This document shows positions 62,968 to 64,000 of a stretch of DNA of 64,000 bases, in pieces (position 1 is the stretch's first letter; every line of letters starts with the position of its first letter). The DNA is from Roseiarcus sp963726105. GTDB lineage: Bacteria > Pseudomonadota > Alphaproteobacteria > Rhizobiales > Beijerinckiaceae. The stretch is from NCBI GenBank assembly GCA_963726105.1, contig CAVSBJ010000009.1, positions 62,001 through 126,000 of the forward strand. Direction: 5' to 3'. The translations under genes were made by a program, and so were the position numbers. The notes under the pieces were generated by a model. The model saw only the letters and a program-made list of their open reading frames with translations. It ran no database searches and was not told where the DNA came from.

Positions 62968-63257
62968 CGCTGCGGCGCGCCCGGCCAAGCCCTCGCTGGC
63001 ATCACCCAAAAAGGACGGCCGCTTGGGCCCCCGCCGCCAGACATCAGGTCCGTAACCCTTTGAAAAGTCCAGATTTTAACGAGAGAATCAAAGAATATCC
63101 AAGACAAAGCGGTTTGGCAGGGCCTATAAGAACATTATAATTAAGTATATTATACCTCATTATTCCAGTTGCAGAAAAATGAACCCAAGTCCTTGATAAG
63201 ATTGCGCCCCGCGCAAAACTGAACACGTCCGCCAGCAGTTGAATTGCAGATGAGCAG
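62968..63257. other. AT-rich intergenic region
   Basis: 290 bases between the convergent cupin and isochorismatase-like genes. The part from 63060 to 63180 is strikingly AT-rich (ATTATAATTAAGTATATTAT) and carries copy B of the 55-base repeat. No gene was found. Confidence 0.6.
63050..63104 (+). repeat. Dispersed 55-bp repeat, copy B
   Basis: CCGTAACCCTTTGAAAAGTC begins the stretch that aligns without gaps to 48352-48406. The similarity ends in ATATCCAAGA, and AT-rich DNA follows. The second half is more diverged than the first. Confidence 0.6.
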
Positions 63258-63812
63258 TCAGGCTCTTCCCGCCTCGCGGCGCTGGCGCGCCTTGGCTGCC
63301 GCTGAGGCTCGGAGCGTCGTCGCGACGTCGACAATGGTCGCGGTCTCGCCTTTAAGATGCGCGAGCGCCAGCGCCCGCACGTCCTCGGCCGGCCAGAGCC
63401 GTCCTCTGAGATCGGCCGTGTCCACCGCCCGGCACGCGTCGGCGACGACAAACACCTGATAGCCGAGGTCGGCGGCGTGCCGCGCCGACGCCTCAAGCGC
63501 ATGGGTCGCAAGCGCGCCGCATAGGACCACGGTCGTCGCGCCGAGTTCGTCGAGCCTGGCTTCGAGGTCGGCGCCGACGAAGGCGCTTGTCGCGTTGGGG
63601 ACGATGACAATCTCGCCCTCGAGCGGCGCGAGAGGAGAACCGGCCATTTGTCGGCCAGCGTGAACGAGCGGCAGCCCTTCCGCTCGCCACGAGGCGATAA
63701 GGGCGGCGATCGCCTTCTCGATCTCCGGACCATCGCCAACACCCTGGCGCGCGCTCTCGACCGCATCCTGCGCGTCGATGATGAGGAGCACCGCGTCGGC
63801 CGGCAAGCGCAT
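63258..63812 (-). CDS. Isochorismatase-like protein lacking catalytic Lys and Cys
   Basis: 184 residues of the cysteine-hydrolase (isochorismatase) fold: Asp13 in LLIIDAQDAVE, SAFVGADLEARLDELGATTV, then VLCGALATHALEASARHAAD. The catalytic triad of the family is Asp-Lys-Cys. Here the Lys position (four residues before SAF) is Pro72 and the Cys position (six after the Gly) is Ala105, so only Asp remains. It is unlikely to hydrolyse amides by the usual route. Cys98 is nearby but not at the nucleophile position. It starts 3 bases after the end of another minus-strand gene. Confidence 0.85.
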   Translation of the reverse strand: MRLPADAVLLIIDAQDAVESARQGVGDGPEIEKAIAALIASWRAEGLPLVHAGRQMAGSPLAPLEGEIVIVPNATSAFVGADLEARLDELGATTVVLCGALATHALEASARHAADLGYQVFVVADACRAVDTADLRGRLWPAEDVRALALAHLKGETATIVDVATTLRASAAAKARQRREAGRA

Positions 63813-63815
63813 GGG

Positions 63816-64000
63816 TCAGGGTCGCCGCGGCGCAAGCGCCCAATAGTCAAGCTCGAGCACGACATGGGGCTCGTACGCCTCGCCCTCGCGCCAGGGAAAG
63901 TCGGCGCAAGCACGGTTCTTGGTCGCGATCGTGCGCACTCTGAGCGCGCCCACGTCATCGCGGTGAGGCAGCGCCGCGGTCTCCACGATTTCGCTCCAGG
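63816..64000 (-). CDS. C-terminal part of an unrecognised protein, cut by the window end
   Basis: The minus strand from the window edge reads WSEIVETAALPHRDDVGALR, VRTIATKNRACADFPWREGE and AYEPHVVLELDYWALAPRRP, then TGA at 63816-63818. The composition is clearly coding. The start lies beyond 64000. The stop is 3 bases from the start of the isochorismatase-like gene, so the two form an operon. No family was recognised. Confidence 0.7.
   Translation of the reverse strand, partial: WSEIVETAALPHRDDVGALRVRTIATKNRACADFPWREGEAYEPHVVLELDYWALAPRRP

Overview
This window is a GC-rich, densely coded stretch of bacterial chromosome. The gene content points to an alphaproteobacterium of the order Hyphomicrobiales (Rhizobiales): a GcrA-type protein, a DUF1476 (F1-ATPase inhibitor zeta type) protein, an NDUFA9-like protein, a single-ORF AroK-AroB fusion, a yejABEF operon, a remnant of a divergent polysaccharide deacetylase next to rppH, and rhizobial-type inverted-repeat elements. 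The AroKB fusion and the exosortase/exopolysaccharide locus would suit the Beijerinckiaceae/Methylocystaceae side of the order, but that placement is inference. There is no rRNA, no CRISPR array and no intact phage or insertion sequence.

Layout. 0-10 kb holds a frameshifted B12-binding radical SAM gene, an XRE regulator, an ArsR/SRPBCC pair with a clear operator palindrome, a flavin monooxygenase, a YghU-type glutathione transferase, a Bcr/CflA drug exporter, a GcrA C-terminal-domain-only protein and a hotdog thioesterase. 10-18.5 kb is one long minus-strand envelope quality-control and shikimate run: aroK-aroB fusion, CorC/HlyC protein, hflK, hflC, degP-like protease, M19 dipeptidase. 18.5-27 kb carries an EF-G-like GTPase, an NDUFA9-like protein, ihfB-lapA, a P1 peptidase, a truncated deacetylase plus rppH, DUF1476, and deoB-HIT. 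27.4-33.3 kb is the yejA-B-E-F peptide/microcin-C-type importer. 33.5-36.6 kb has a GNAT-alr pair and a UdgX-type uracil-DNA glycosylase coupled to a 50-residue membrane protein that had to be read out by hand. 36.8-41.3 kb is a sugar operon (polyphosphate glucokinase, 6-phosphogluconate dehydrogenase, GH63-type glucosidase). tRNA-Pro(CGG) follows, then a stand-alone receiver protein, a DsbA/FrnE protein, a DUF2336 protein, and a MaoC-CitE pair. 46-50.9 kb is gene-poor and repeat-rich. 50.9-57.7 kb is a surface-polymer locus: beta-helix/RTX-like protein, XrtV-type accessory protein, exosortase, polyprenyl-phosphate sugar transferase, an unknown membrane protein and a secreted trypsin-like protease. 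57.9-62.3 kb is an RND efflux pair. A cupin protein, an isochorismatase-like protein lacking two catalytic residues, and a cut-off gene close the window.

Two features stand out overall. First, at least seven genes are broken by what look like single-base gains or losses, mostly in 2-4 base homopolymers, while both halves stay well conserved. That pattern fits uncorrected indels in the assembly better than true decay. Second, the intergenic DNA holds several degraded mobile or repeat traces: two IS481-type transposase scraps, a 55-bp repeat shared by two distant AT-rich spacers, a 10-bp-periodic hairpin, and a 26-bp tandem duplication.
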